DNA of 64,000 nt from Epiperipatus broadwayi (GCA_028023455.1 JAQFVV010006231.1:2685478-2749477); one strand, 5' to 3'; positions 13,199 through 25,320 are shown, numbered from the stretch's first letter. Numbers and translations are program-made. The notes: generated by a model from the letters alone, not told the origin.

Positions 13199-13977
13199 AC
13201 AGATTATTAGATAACTGTTGCAATAATAATAATGGACACTGATAAATGATTACTTACTTTGGCCAAAGATTTGATTCTTTTTAATTCAATCATTATTCTT
13301 AAAAATCTTTTCATAGTACCAAAAAACTTTTTCATATTCGTATACATTACTATCTTCCTCTGACTTGAATTTTATACAAAAATTTTCAAGTATTAATCAT
13401 GACTGATCTGTATAATTAATATATTTATTAACAATATTTGTTGCATCTGTAAACGAATTTATTTAAATATTTATAAATGGTATAGAATAAAAAAAGTATA
13501 ATATTTCAATCCTGTTTACTGGCATTCTTCAGACATTTTTCTAATCTTACAATTTTTTTTCTTTAATTTTCTCTAATTATTTTAATCCTTTCACATACTA
13601 ATATAAATATACTATTCCAGAAAGTGAGAATGCTATTTTTCATTTAAATATCTTATAAGCAAAGTGAGATTATAATTTCATTTATTCTACTTTTTTGATT
13701 GTTTGTTTCTCTTTGTCATGTTATTTTCTATAGTGTAATCATCAGTGTAATAGCTTGACATGAAAAATTCTTAAGTAAACCTTTTATTTTGCAACAAATA
13801 TAGAATATTAAAGAAAGTCAAATTGTAATCTTACTATATTAATGCTGAAAAGGTTTTTTTTTAATGTATAGAAATTTAAAATATTATTTTTGGACTTTTA
13901 TTTAATAATAGCCAGTGGAGTCCAATATTGTTTAAATTTCCACATATGTAAATAAATAAATGTATGTATCTATATGG
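13199..13977. other. No gene recognised
   Basis: AT-rich sequence without reading frames or matched repeats. Confidence 0.4.
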
Positions 13978-14330
13978 GCATGACAACAATATTGGCATCA
14001 GCATGGGATTTGGGAATTCTATCATCAGATTTTCAATGGTATGGATGGCTGAAGAGTTGGAGGTTGGAGTAGGTTGAAGCCTGTTCATTAAAGTGTGACA
14101 ATTTACTATCTTAAACTGAGCACTGATTATATATATATATATATGGGAGATGATAATCTTGACCAACTGATGAGTACTGGTTTAGCACGAAATACGTATA
14201 TTGGTGATTATTTATCGTTTCTGCATGTGTGTGATCATGTGTATCAGTAGTATGAGATAGTGTGGATAGTGGATGAACTTGAAAGTCTGAGTTCAAATAC
14301 CCTATATTTACAATTAGGCTCCAGGTATAA
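13978..14330 (+). repeat. Copy 1 of a dispersed palindrome-forming repeat family
   Basis: Shares ordered blocks with 36021-36570, 49841-50150, 50272-50592 and 62705-63045: ACAATATTGGCATCA, a CATCAGATTTTCAAT block, GGCTGAAGAGTTGGAG, CTGATGAGTACTGGTTTAGC, GTGTATCAG and AAAGTCTGAGTTCAAA. This copy has one arm plus the central part. There is no coding capacity. The AGTCTGAGTTCAAGTCCC end resembles a pol III B box, so a tRNA-related origin is possible. Confidence 0.7.
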
Positions 14331-14760
14331 GAGTACTTGGTATTTCAAATCTTATATGTATGTATCAAATAATTTGAAAAGCATTAGTAAAAAAACGATA
14401 TATTTTCTTTGGTCTAAGATTCAGCTTTGTAAGTTTTCATTTTGCAATATTATTAATTTTAATCCAATGGTGATAGCTTTTTGACATTTGTTGATAGAAT
14501 TTATCAAAATGTCTTTAAAAGAATAATATTAATTTATCTATTCAAATTAGTAAGATTAATAAGCTTAAAGTATTGCTAAGTTTTCAGTTATTTTATATTA
14601 ATCTGGATTTACGATTATTCAAAGCAAGTGAAATGTCAAAAATATATTAAATATTCAATTATTTTATAAAATGATTGTTGAACATTTTATATACAGACAC
14701 AAATTATAACAGTGGCATCAAAAATGGAAATTAATAAAATCCATTACGTTATTCTTTCAT
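14331..14760. other. No gene recognised
   Basis: AT-rich spacer between two repeats. Confidence 0.4.
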
Positions 14761-15540
14761 ATAAATTATAATAAATAATAAAAATCATGTCCAACAGCTA
14801 TATAAATATGTATATATTATATTGGTAATAATCACACATAACAAGTGTTTTTTGGCCCATGGTTTCATGGCCTTTTGTTAATCTTCTATTTTTGTTGAAG
14901 ATGGAACACTATATCAACTAGCATTTGTAAAGGAAATAAAATAAAAATAACAAAATAAAACATCAGTAAAATAGAATAAAACTTTCACATAGAGATCCAG
15001 TGTAATTTTTTTAAAAATTACTATATAACATAACAATATAAAGTTGTATAATATATGTATTATAAAAGTATAAGCTTTAATTCAGATTTATGTAATTATA
15101 AATAAATGAAGTCTGTACAGAGAAAAGCTTTCATAAAGTCCTTTTTTAAAAAAACAGTATGTGCTTAGCCGACTTTCGACTATTACAAAAAATAGACTCT
15201 ATGAAAGCTTTTCTTTATACGGTATTTCTATATTAATGTGTGTATTATTTATTTTTTATATTGTTATGTTATATAGTGAAGTTGTTGAAGTTATTTTGGA
15301 TCTCTATATGAAGATTTTACTGATGTTTTATTTTGTTATTGTTGTTATTATAAAACACTAGATGTATTTTATCTGCTATAATTGGTTAATGTTAAAAAGA
15401 TGATTAACATTTAAAAAAGACATGAAACCATGTGCCACAAAAGGCTTTTTATGCGTAATTATTAATATATATATATATATATATACACTGTATATATACA
15501 TAGCTATTGTATATGATTTTTATTATTTACTATAACTTAT
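14761..15540. repeat. ~780-bp imperfect palindrome
   Basis: Left and right halves are reverse complements. ATAAATTATAATAAATAAT at 14761 pairs with the stretch ending at 15540; CCATGGTTTCATGGCC near 14879 pairs with GACATGAAACCATGTG near 15420; CACATAGAGATCCAG near 14988 pairs with GGATCTCTATATGAAG near 15298; AGAAAAGCTTTCATA near 15121 pairs with CTATGAAAGCTTTTCT near 15198. The centre is close to 15160. No transposase frame is seen. The RTE element is inserted at its outer right edge. Confidence 0.75.
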
Positions 15541-15550
15541 AACAGTGTAT
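15539..15550. repeat. 5' target-site duplication of the RTE element
   Basis: ATAACAGTGTAT is repeated exactly at 18840-18851. Confidence 0.85.
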
Positions 15551-15876
15551 GGCTGCAGAAAGGAGTTTGCTATTAACTGAAAGGAGACCCTTTAATTCCT
15601 CTTGGAGGCCTTAAAGGAACTGAGCAGGACAAATTCCTAATGTCCACTCCATACGTTCTTGTCGTTGCAGCTGTTATTACTATGTGATTATTCATATAGT
15701 ATACGAACATGGATGGGCTGCTCACCAACACGCATTAGCCAGCATGGTGAGTTTATTGGCTTTTTACCTCTGAGTTTAAGATCAAGAAACACCATGGTCT
15801 TTCTTCTCAGTGCCTGATAAGGCAGAATGAATGTTTGTGTAAATGATAAATATTTTTCCAATACATATATACAATT

Positions 15877-16650
15877 ATGACAGACAAAAATAAAGCATGG
15901 CCCTTATTCCCAGGAGGCTGTAAAGTCACCAACCAAGGCAGTGGTTGGTGGCCGAAGGCGGAGGGTGCTAAGAATCCCCTGATTGCGAACGCAGGCTGCC
16001 ATTTGATGACGACTTTTTATTTAGGTACTTACAACTGCAGATCACTTTCAAGTGAAGGAAGATTGCAAGAATTAGAAGAAGAACTCTCTTATATTAAATG
16101 GGACATTATTGGACTTTGTGAAGTTAGAAGAAAAGGTGAAGAGACAATTGATTTAAAAAGTGGGCATATACTCTATTATAAAGGCACAAATATTGGAAAT
16201 ACAAGTGGAGTAGGATTCATTATAAATAAAAAGTGGAAGAACAATATTGTGGAGATTGATGGTGTATCAGACAGAGTGGCAAGATTAGTTATACAACTTA
16301 ATAGCAGATATCAAATGCAGATAATTCAGGTTTATGCCCCAACAAGTTCTCATAGTGATGAAGTAGTAGAAGATTTTTATATGGATGTACAAAATGCTTT
16401 TGATCAGAGTAAACAACATTTTAAAATCGTTATGGGAGACTTTAATGCTAGAATTGGTAAACAAATGAAAGATGAAAGTGCTGTAGGTAATTTTGGTTAT
16501 GGTAATAGAAATGAGAGAGGACATAGACTTGTGGAGTTTGCAGAAAAAGAAAAACTTTATATTATGAATTCTTTTTTTGAGAAAAATGTTAAAAGGAAAT
16601 GGACATGGAAGCATCCAAATGAAGGTACAGCAGTTTGGATTATATTTTGA
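15877..16650 (+). pseudogene. RTE element: apurinic-type endonuclease domain
   Basis: This 257-residue frame opens the RTE polyprotein. Residues from about 48 onward form the AP-endonuclease-like domain that nicks the target: GTYNCRSLSSEGRLQELEEE at the start (catalytic Asn region), IIGLCEVRRKGEE (metal-binding Glu), IIQVYAPTS, and VMGDFNARIG (the Asp/Asn catalytic pair). The first ~47 residues are a less conserved leader with GWWPKAEGAKNP. A one-base loss near 16625 moves the reading into another frame just before the GSDH motif, which lies in the following segment. The decayed copy at 41.5 kb keeps the extra base there. The start at 15877 is simply the first ATG and is uncertain. Confidence 0.85.
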
Positions 16651-18167
16651 CTAATAGGAAATACATATTTCAAGATTGTAATGTTCTTAATAAATTTAAC
16701 ACAGGAAGTGATCATCGATTAGTAAGGTGTAAGATACGTGTTAATGTGAAACTAGAGAGACAAAAATTATTAAGAAAAACAATATTTACAGTTGATATTC
16801 CTAATCTTCAGAAACATTCTAATGAATTTAAATTAGAACTTAGAAATCGGTTTCAAGTATTAGTAGATTTTGAGCATAATTCAGATTTGAATGAAATTAA
16901 TATGAAAATAACTGATACAGTTTTAAAAACTGCAACAAAGATAGCTGGTAGAAAAAAGCAGCAATTGACCAATAAAATTTCTACTGAGACTAGAGAATTT
17001 ATGAAGAAAAGAAGGAATATGAAGATATACAAAAATGATGCATTAAAAAGAATTGAATATCTCGAATTTTATAAAATGGTGCGGAAAAGAGTTGAGAATG
17101 ATATAAGAAAGTATAATTGTGAACTAGCAAGGAAAGCTGTAGAAGAAAATAAAAGTCTTAAGAATGTAAAACAACATTTTGGTACTGGTAGAAAATTTAT
17201 ATCTGCAATAAGAAAAAAAGATGGAATTGTTACTAAAAAGAGAGATGACATCATGAAATTGGTAGAAGATTTTTATCAAGAATTATATAGTAATAAAGAA
17301 CAAGTACCTCCTATATTTATTCCATCTTCCGAATTGCCCAGAATTTTTAATGAAGAAGTGAGACATGCAATTAAATGTATGAAGAAGGGAAAGGCTCCAG
17401 GTAATGATGGAATTATAATTGATATATTAAAAGAAGCAGGAGAAGAAATAGAAAAAATTTTAGCAAAGTTATATACCAAATGTCTAAATGATAAAGATGT
17501 ACCGGATGATTGGAAGAATGCATTAATAATATTAATATTTTAAAAAGGTGATAAAGAAGATATTAGAAATTACAGACCTATTAGCCTTTTATCAGTTTTA
17601 TATAAAAATTTTACCAAGATAATTACAACTCGTCTATAGAGAACATTGGATTTCCACCAACCAAGAGAACAAGCTGGATTTAAAAATGGTTTTAGTACAA
17701 TAGATCATATCCAGGTGTTGAGAGAAGTTATAGAAAGGTCAAATGAATATGAGTTGTCATTATGTTTTGCATTTGTAGATTATGAAAAGGCATTTGATTC
17801 TATAAACATTTCTTCAGTGATTAAAGCATTGGATCATCAAGGTATAGATCCAGGATATTGTCATATTTTAAAGAATATTTATAAAAATGCAACAGCAACA
17901 ATTAGATTACATAATGACACTGGGAAAGTCAACATTGAGAAAGGTGTAAGACAAGGTGACTCCATATCTCCAACACTTTTTACAGCAGTGCTGCAAGAAG
18001 TATTTTGTGGATTAAAATGGGAAACTAAAGGAGTGAAAATAAATGGAGATTATTTAAGTCATTTAGATTTCGCAGATGATGTAGTTGTTTTTGCAAATAA
18101 TGCTTCAGAGCTGCAGGATATGTTGCAGGAATTATCAGATGAAAGTAGGACTAAAGATAAATGTTAA
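16635..18167 (+). pseudogene. RTE element: end of endonuclease and reverse transcriptase
   Basis: After the frameshift the protein continues with SDHRLVR, the last endonuclease motif (catalytic His). A ~200-residue lysine-rich linker follows, then the reverse transcriptase palm: [45 protein letters not shown] (first catalytic Asp), GVRQGDSISPTLF, and LDFADDVVVFA with the FADD catalytic pair near 18070. The frame is broken by TAA at 17541, where the 41.5-kb copy has AAA, and by TAG at 17637, where that copy has CAA. It is broken again by a frameshift near 18145. All motifs are otherwise intact, so the decay is modest. Confidence 0.85.
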
Positions 18168-18825
18168 AAAGACTAAAGTAATGTTTAATCGATTTGCTCA
18201 AAATATGAAAATAAAGATTGATTATGATGAATTAGAAGAAGTTAACAGTTACAAATATCTTGGTCAGATTATTAATACAGATGGAAACATAATGGAAGAA
18301 ATTAATCATAGAATTAAACTTGGTTGGAGTGCTTTTGGTAGAAATAACTTGATACTAAAAGGAAATATACCTACGTGTTTGAAAAGGAAGGTTTTTAATA
18401 AATGTGTTTTACCAGTTCTTACTTATGGATCTGAGACTTGGACACTTAATAGAAGAGCAATACAGAGACTTCAGACCACTCAAAGAAGTATGGAGAGATG
18501 TATGTTGGGAGTAACAAGAAGAGATCGAAAACGCAATGTATGGGTAAGAGAACAAACGGGTGTTACTGACCTCATTGAAAAAATTAAAAGATTGAAGTGG
18601 AGTTGGGCTGGACATATTGCTAGAAGAGATGATAATAGATGGACAATTGAAATTTTAAACTGGATTCCAAGAGATTGTAAAAGACCGAGAAAGAGACCAC
18701 ATGTGAGATGGATTGATGAAATAAGAAAGTGTGCAGGGGTGATGTGGAGAAGAGAAGCTGAAGATCAGAGAAGATGGATTAAACTTGGAGAGACCTTCAT
18801 CCTGCAGTGGATTGATAATGGTTGA
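18134..18825 (+). pseudogene. RTE element: thumb and C-terminal domain
   Basis: This frame resumes with KVGLKINVKKTKVMFN, continues with NSYKYLGQIIN and VLTYGSETWTL, and ends with the RTE-specific tail: LKWSWAGHIARRDDNRW, then IPRDCKRPRKRPHVRW, and a stop at 18823. The WAGHxAR...RW...GRP-like...RW series is typical of RTE/BovB elements and probably helps to bind the element's RNA. The third copy at the right edge has almost the same tail, differing at a handful of residues, so the family was active recently. Confidence 0.85.
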
Positions 18826-18839
18826 TAATGATGATGATG

Positions 18840-18851
18840 ATAACAGTGTAT
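18840..18851. repeat. 3' target-site duplication of the RTE element
   Basis: ATAACAGTGTAT, identical to 15539-15550, directly after the ATGATGATGATG tail. Confidence 0.85.
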
Positions 18852-19019
18852 TAAAAAATATTCAAATAGTTTTAGTTTTAAATTAATTTTAGTAGATTTA
18901 TTATATACATTGGAGATTATTTACAAGTCTTATTGAAACAAAAGAGATTTCAAGTAGAAAAGCAATAGCAATAATCAATATATATCTAACATATTTTAAT
19001 TAGTATATTCAATAGCCAA

Positions 19020-20410
19020 ATCTGTGGGTTGTTGTTAATGAGACCACATTCCATGTAAAAATATTAGCTGATGCGTCTCTGGTCTTAAGTTTATTTAATT
19101 TTTTTTAGAAAGAGTATTTTAGTATTTTGAGATGTGGCATTAAAGCTTAGATCACATCTTACAAACCAGAGTGTGAAGAAAATGAATGTAGTAATTCTTA
19201 TATTAGAAAAAAGACCAGTTTGTATATTTTTTATGAGGTTGTTGGTTGTGAGTTTGAATCAGTCATGTTAGTGATAAGAGTATGACAAGGAAGAAGTGAG
19301 GAACAATCCATAAGAAAGTGTTTGAATGTTTCTTCATTTTTATAATGGAAGGCACATAATTGATTTATATTTGTGAAGTGCTGTCACTTATAGGAGAGAA
19401 AATAATTTGTAGGTAGGGCTTTGACATTTATTTTATTCAAGAAGTCTAAATATTTGGATTTCAAGTGTCAATATCAAGATTTTTTTATGATGTATTTGTT
19501 ATTAAATAACAAGAAATAGTGAATATTATTTGATATGTTAGTATTATTTATAATTTTATTTAGAAATAGATTATGTGAGAAGAGTAATATGTTTACTTGT
19601 GAGGATTATTAAGGTTTTGATAAAATTATTGTTAATGAGTGATAGAGAGTCAATAATATTAACAGGATTTATTCTATTAATATTTGGGGAAAAACTAATT
19701 AGTTTAATCATTTCATTAATGGCTCTCTGAAGATAAAATGTAGAAATGCCATGTAATGAGAAACCATTGAATTTAATATTTTTTTGCATATTTTTTATGC
19801 TTACAGCTACTGCTTTTTTATTCCAAATTAGTTTGGTGATAAGGGAGGTTTTTTTTTTGAATGAATTAAATAAATTTAATAATGAGTAAGAAATAATTAA
19901 TTTTAGGAAATATTAAAATGTTGATTAGTGATGCCTTAGCATATATTGATAGATAATGCATTTGTGGTGCTTTCTACTGAAATAATAAGCTGATTTTGAA
20001 TAGCAGTTTTCATTGCATTATGTGAGAGAAGCATTAGGAAATCTAAGAATTTGTGAGAAGGAAAAATCGAAAGGAATGGTCTTACCCGTAAGAATATTCC
20101 AAGATTTGTTTGTATTAAAGTAGATTGAAAAATTGTTAGTATAATTATAAAGCACAGTGTCAAGTAAGGTTAGGAATTTTTTGATGGGAGAAAAATAACT
20201 AAATCATCCATATAGTAGATGTGATTAATGGTTTGGTTGATTATAGGAATATGTATCCTGGAATTTTGCTTTCTATTTCCAAAAAAAGAGGGTTGATATA
20301 AGTTGTGAAGAAAAGAGAGCTAAGAGGGGAGCCTTGAAGAATAGAATTATGTGGATAAAGTCCAGAGAGTATTAGTCCATTGAGAGTTATGCAAACTTTC
20401 TCAGGAGTTC
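19020..20410 (-). pseudogene. Decayed non-LTR reverse transcriptase, R2/Hero/NeSL-like
   Basis: Read on the minus strand, 20340-20280 gives ILQGSPLSSLFFTTYINPLF, a motif-4 match (QG.PLSP.LF..Y..PL). 20222-20175 gives IYYMDDLVIFLPSK, the catalytic motif with Y-M-D-D. Further down, 19354-19301 gives CAFHYKNEETFKHFLMDC, a Cys/His cluster of the kind found near the C-terminus of many LINE proteins. The segments are in different frames and separated by stops, so the element is long dead. YMDD with this flanking pattern resembles R2-related invertebrate elements, but the clade is inference. The 5' half is missing, and the start of the RT is lost near 20410. Confidence 0.55.
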
Positions 20411-20416
20411 ATAGGA

Positions 20417-20466
20417 GGTTGTGGCAACTGGAACGCTTCAAAGTCTGCCACTTAACCACTGCAGTA
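20417..20466 (-). repeat. tRNA-Gln-like SINE remnant
   Basis: On the minus strand the sequence contains GCAGTGGTTAAGTGGCAGA, an A-box-like stretch, followed by CTTTGAAG, which fits an anticodon loop with TTG (Gln). The T arm is not recognisable. Confidence 0.3.
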
Positions 20467-20469
20467 TAT

Positions 20470-22154
20470 TATATGGAGATAACAATGTAACTATTATTGT
20501 TTAATTATCAATGTTTTTCTGTTGAAAAAAATTCTTACTAATATATATATATATATTGAACCGGATTGAAATCCGATTCAATGGTGTTATTACAAAAAAA
20601 AGAAAAATTAAGTTTTTAATTTTAACTAAACTTAATTTTTGTTAAATCTTATTTAATGTTTAAATTTTTATTATTATCTAAAAAGAATATGTGTATCAAA
20701 ATACATACGCGTTTATATGTAAAACGGATCATTTTAATGTTTATTGATTTATTTTGAAATTGTTTTCTTATACCGCTTGTTTTTAAATCAATTTGATTAT
20801 TAAAAACAAGCTGGCTAGTTAATTACATTCCTGTTGCTTTTATTTTAATTATTGTAAATTAATTCTAAAAGCGGAGATTTGATTTTTATGTAGTTGTTTT
20901 CATTTCAATAATCCCTGGGTAGAATTCTTAGATTAGATTGAGCTGGAGATTAATATTTGCCCTGCCTTAGGCATAGAAATTGAACAACAAGGCTAGTTTT
21001 TGCAGGAAATCAAGGAAGGTATAAATAATATAAAAAATTTCATGAGTTAATCTATTCTATTCTAACCTAGAGAGATTAAGTCAGCACTTTGTCAAAGTGA
21101 TTCGTTCAGCTTCTTATTTCCAATATTTAGTCGGATTAACCTCTTCAGCATTTGTACCATTAGCAGTTTGAACATTTAATCTTTAAAAGAAAAATTTGCA
21201 GCTACTAAAATAATTTTGCTTTCTCCGTGATGTTAAAATAACCAACAATATGTCGTGCTAGTTTAACTCAGAAGACAGACCCATGCCTGCCAGCTTTCCT
21301 TCAATCCTGCAATGAACACCTAAAATAAACAGGACCCCGCTGCCTCTACCTTGCCACTGTCTAAGAACTTGAAATGAACTAAAATAATAGTGCGCACTCT
21401 ACGTGAACATTGTTTTTACCGAAAGGTAACTATTTTCTTTTTTATTCTTCCTAGGGTAAATTAATTCTCATTAAATCTCCGCTCAATCTAATCATAAATA
21501 TGTATTCATAAGCTTAAGTAATCTATTTAGCCTCATATTTAATATTTGCCATGTTTTCTAGTATTTTGTAGTGTGTCTTGGAATCTTAGTTTTAAGATTC
21601 CAAGTTACTTTCAATTTTTGTTTATTGGAGAGTGACGAATGAGTTTTATATTTTTATGCCTAGCTTTTTATAAATGCTTTAGCAGTCGTGTATATTTTAA
21701 ATGCGTACCTGTAATTATTTTATTATTCAATAATTGATTTGTAAACACTGTGTTTGCACTTTCACAAACCTCCAAAAATCTTTTGGCTGATGACTTTATT
21801 GTCTAATTTTACACAGGTGGGGATTTCGTTTCTTATATCTCTGAAAGCAGAAATTAGAATTGTGTTTTTCTTTGTAATTTTATAAGTCATCAGCATGAAG
21901 ATAATATTTATCTCTTTTTAAATTACAGGTGAGCGAGACTTTCATTCTGCTAAAGTACTTAAAACTTTTAATATTTTCATACTCATGTGCACTCTCCGAT
22001 AGATTTATTTTTGTATTTATTACGTGTGCTTTAAATTTATTGGAGCGTGTACTCAGAATTTGTTTGTAAGTTTATGTTCTTTAAATCCTTGGGCAGATGT
22101 AATTGTTTTTCTAATTATTTGCTCATCTCCTATTGAGACCTTTAATTCTTACTT
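20470..22154. other. No gene recognised
   Basis: Somewhat less AT-biased than its surroundings around 21240-21420. No sustained frame was found. It may be intron or 3' flank of the exon candidate at 22155. Confidence 0.35.
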
Positions 22155-22398
22155 TTAGAGTAATTTTTGCCAATCATTTGGCTGGGATTCACCAGTTTTA
22201 ATTGTTTTCCTTTCATTTTCAATCATATTTTTTGGTTGTTCTTGGGGTAGGTCAACCATCTTTATTTTAAACGTAATAATAGGTGCAGCTTCTACTGACA
22301 CTTGACATTCGGAGTCCGAAACATTTTTTTTTTGGGTCTCGAAAAGCTCGTCGGTGCTGGTTTCATTGATTTGTTTCAAGAACGTATTGTTTAAATAT
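22155..22398 (-). CDS. Candidate terminal exon, unknown protein
   Basis: On the minus strand a strong-looking acceptor (GGTTTTCACTTTCAG) ends at 22399. It is followed by one base that completes a codon, then 80 codons without a stop, then TAA at 22155. The peptide contains NETSTDELFETQKKNVSDSE, then PIITFKIKMVDLPQEQP and ends NDWQKLL. It is acidic and hydrophilic, with no domain that I recognise and no membrane segment. The phase (2) and base composition fit a real exon. No AATAAA lies close downstream. It could instead be the gag-like ORF of a dead retroelement. Confidence 0.3.
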
Positions 22399-22740
22399 CT
22401 GAAAGTGAAAACCAATGTTTGGGTGAATCCTCTGCTGAATGAAATTTGCTTTTTCTCTTTTATAATTCATTTATTAGGGAATCAGTAGATCTGCCAGAGC
22501 ATTGCATTTAGTTTTCTGGTACACACCTGAGCTAATCATATTTGTTAACTTATAAACTGTTCTTATAAGTTAATTTTCTCTTAATAAAATTTTATTAAAT
22601 ATGTTTAAACTTAATTTGGCTGATGTTTGTCTTTGTGCTGTTGTCTCAATTGTCTAAACAATTTAAGATCTCTTGTTTCTTCCTGAGTCTAGTCGGCACA
22701 AACCATCATCATCATCTATTCTAATCACAGTAAATAAATT

Positions 22741-23713
22741 TTCCATGTGATGTGATGTGATGTATTATGGCTTCTCCTTAAACGAAGTCAAGAATATCTC
22801 AGCAATTATGCCCAGATAAACCTGTTAGCCACTTTATTCTACATTTCCCTCTCTAAATTTACCCATAATCTGCTCTATCCCATTTCCACAACATAATCTT
22901 TGTCAACTCTATAACCTTTATATCTAAATCCCCCTTATCTTTTTCCAAACCCAGCATAAAAACCAATAATTCACTTTCTGTATAATCACTCTTTTCATAT
23001 TTATTTTTCCACAACTTCATTATATGTACCCTTTCTGTTTTCAAATATTTACATTCAATTAACAAATGCCTAATATTTTCAATTCCTTTCTTACATAATT
23101 TACAAAATAAATCACCCATATTTTTCCATTTACATGTATATTCTTTTGTAGCTAAAGATCTCATTCGAGCCTTAAACAATAAACTACTTTCCTTACTATT
23201 ATCATATATTAACTCATACCTAATATTCTGTTTATTTCTATATATATTTAAACTCTTTTTACTCTCCATACTATTTCTCCATCTTTCTAACTCCCTAGTC
23301 TTTATTAATAAATGTATTCTTTTATCCCATTCCTTACTACTATAACACTCAATAATCCTCTTAACACAATCATCCCATCTTTTGTACAAATATACTGATA
23401 TAAATTCTTTATCCAAATCTTTTGCATACCACATTACCTTTCTCACCCATCTTGTTACCTGCCCTTTATTCATAACCCAATTAAATACTATTTTAGCTAT
23501 TCTTTTATTATCCATAAACTGCAATCTACCAAACATTTTCATTTTACTTTTTGCATCTCTCATATGAAAACTTGACCATCCCATTTCTCCTTGAATTGCC
23601 TCCCTTGCTGTCCATACTTCTGCATCCAATGCATGTCTTCCTACTTCCCTTTGAGCTTTTTCTAAATAATCTAATATCTTTCTGGTGGCGCCCTCTGTTT
23701 CAGAATAGATTGA
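22741..23713 (-). pseudogene. 3' end of a 5'-truncated LINE (RT C-terminal domain)
   Basis: A minus-strand frame open for about 285 codons (23713 to 22859) encodes ILDYLEKAQREVGRHALDAE, WTAREAIQGEMGWSSF, RLQFMDNKRIAKIVF and, near the end, CKLCKKGIENIRHLLIECKY. LE..QR..GR.AL...., followed by EAI.GDLGWS, is the standard region after the reverse transcriptase in L1/Tx1/Nimb-type elements of invertebrates. The C-x2-C...H-x4-C cluster is their C-terminal zinc-binding motif. The frame is undisturbed, so the copy is young, but the 5' end is lost. The 3' UTR ends in CATCA repeats at 22741-22758. The 5' part of a similar type lies at 28.4-30 kb. Confidence 0.7.
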
Positions 23714-25320
23714 GTTTCCGGTATAATATATATATTTCTTTTGAGCAGTTGTTTATTCATGGTCTCACAAATACTATTATTTTAGATCTAATATTTTTGC
23801 CTCTCTTTCTTCTTTTTTTTTTTTTTGACACAAATTTTTGCTTTCTTTAGCTGTCATCATTACTAACCCTATTCTTATTTCATAGATTTACAGTGGTTTT
23901 TGTCTTTTAAGTTTGATATAGATCATTTCTTTTTATTATTCCAGATATTACAGTGGGATAATGTATATGTCAGACAAATTACTTTGGTCAAATCTATTTG
24001 CATATTTATCATCACAAGAACAAACCATTTATTTTATTCCACTGCTGCCCCCTGTTGAAATACTGAATAATTAATAGGTACTAGATGGTAGTACTTATTA
24101 AATCGATATCTAGTACTACCCTATTCATATCCCTAGATTATTTTTTTCAACTCTAAGGAGTTTAGATCTTGAATCTAATACATTTTCCATTCAGTAGCCA
24201 CTCTATTTAACTTTTTTTTCTAGCAAATTAACAACCTGAAGCTCAAAAATATTCACTATTTTGAATCCAAGCCAATTAGGAACTGAAGTATGTAACCATA
24301 TAAACAAATTATCTTGAGATTCAAAATATTAAGATGAATTTCAGAATGATAGGTGGATAGTAAAGAAAAAATAAAAAATATCTGCATGATAGAAGCTGAA
24401 TTATATATAAAAGCTCCGGAATTGAGCCTCTCACTAATAACAATAAATCATAAATGACATTGTGAATACAGATAAGATGGCATTATATGAGGGTTAAATA
24501 AACTACTATATAATACTTATTTATTACTCGAGTTTTATTAAGTGGAACTGCAGAATAGATTGAATAGAATATTCCTTTAAAGAATAGTATAAGTTGGGAA
24601 TCATTTAACATTTTTTAGTTTTAGATTTATCTTTCAAATATTGATAACACTTCAAAAGTTTTTTTATTAATGCTAAAATTTTAGTTCTAACTTTTAAATT
24701 AGGCAAAAACTTATTTCTGAGCTAATTGGTCAAATAATGCTGCTTCATAATAGTAGAACCCAAAGAAATATAATTTAATGTTACCAAGAATAGTGAATGA
24801 ATACTTGTATTAAAGAAAAAGAACCACAATAGTATAATAGTCACTATGCATGAATTTGTTAAGCTAATAAAAACAAAAGAAAAATGAAAGTATATTAACA
24901 GATTTCAGTAGATTTACTAATTTTCATTAAATATCATTAGAAGCTATAGGTATTCTATAAACATCAATGCATGCATTAATTCAACAATATAAATAGACAA
25001 AAAAAAAATCACTTTTACGTAAACCAAACATAAGCAAATTTTTCAAGTAGTGAGTTGATGGGATATTGCTCATTTATTATTTTTGGCCACATCACTCAAA
25101 GAAAATTTCACAAGCATTGTATCTAATGCAAAATATATCGAAATAAAATTATTTTTAAAGTCAATATAAATTGTGTAATAAAAAATTATTTATGAATTTT
25201 AGTGAAAACATGTGTAAATTGGTAAATAAGTGCACAAGATTTTAATATAAAATTATTATGCTGATATAATTATGAATTAAGTCTGTCATGGAGAAAGCCA
25301 TAAATTTATTATTGTGATCA
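23714..25320. other. No gene recognised
   Basis: AT-rich sequence. Around 24060-24120 the sequence has inverted TAGTACT/AGTACTA blocks, too short to delimit an element. Confidence 0.4.

Larger units (their letters stand above)
15551..18839 (+). mobile_element. Full-length RTE-type non-LTR retrotransposon, 3.3 kb
   Basis: The 3289-bp unit is bounded by a perfect 12-bp target-site duplication. It has the RTE architecture: a short 5' region, one long endonuclease-reverse transcriptase reading frame, almost no 3' UTR, and a 3' tail of TGA/ATG trinucleotides rather than poly(A). Two relatives lie in this window (41543-44390 and 63350-64000). By comparison with them, the copy carries at least two frameshifts (near 16625 and 18145) and two in-frame stops (17541, 17637), so it is inactive. 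Being 5' complete is unusual for a LINE copy and helps to define the family. Confidence 0.9.

Noticed and set aside
16285-16614. Minus-strand frames opposite the RTE coding region
   Set aside because: Shadows of the endonuclease frame; similar shadows appear at the second and third RTE copies.
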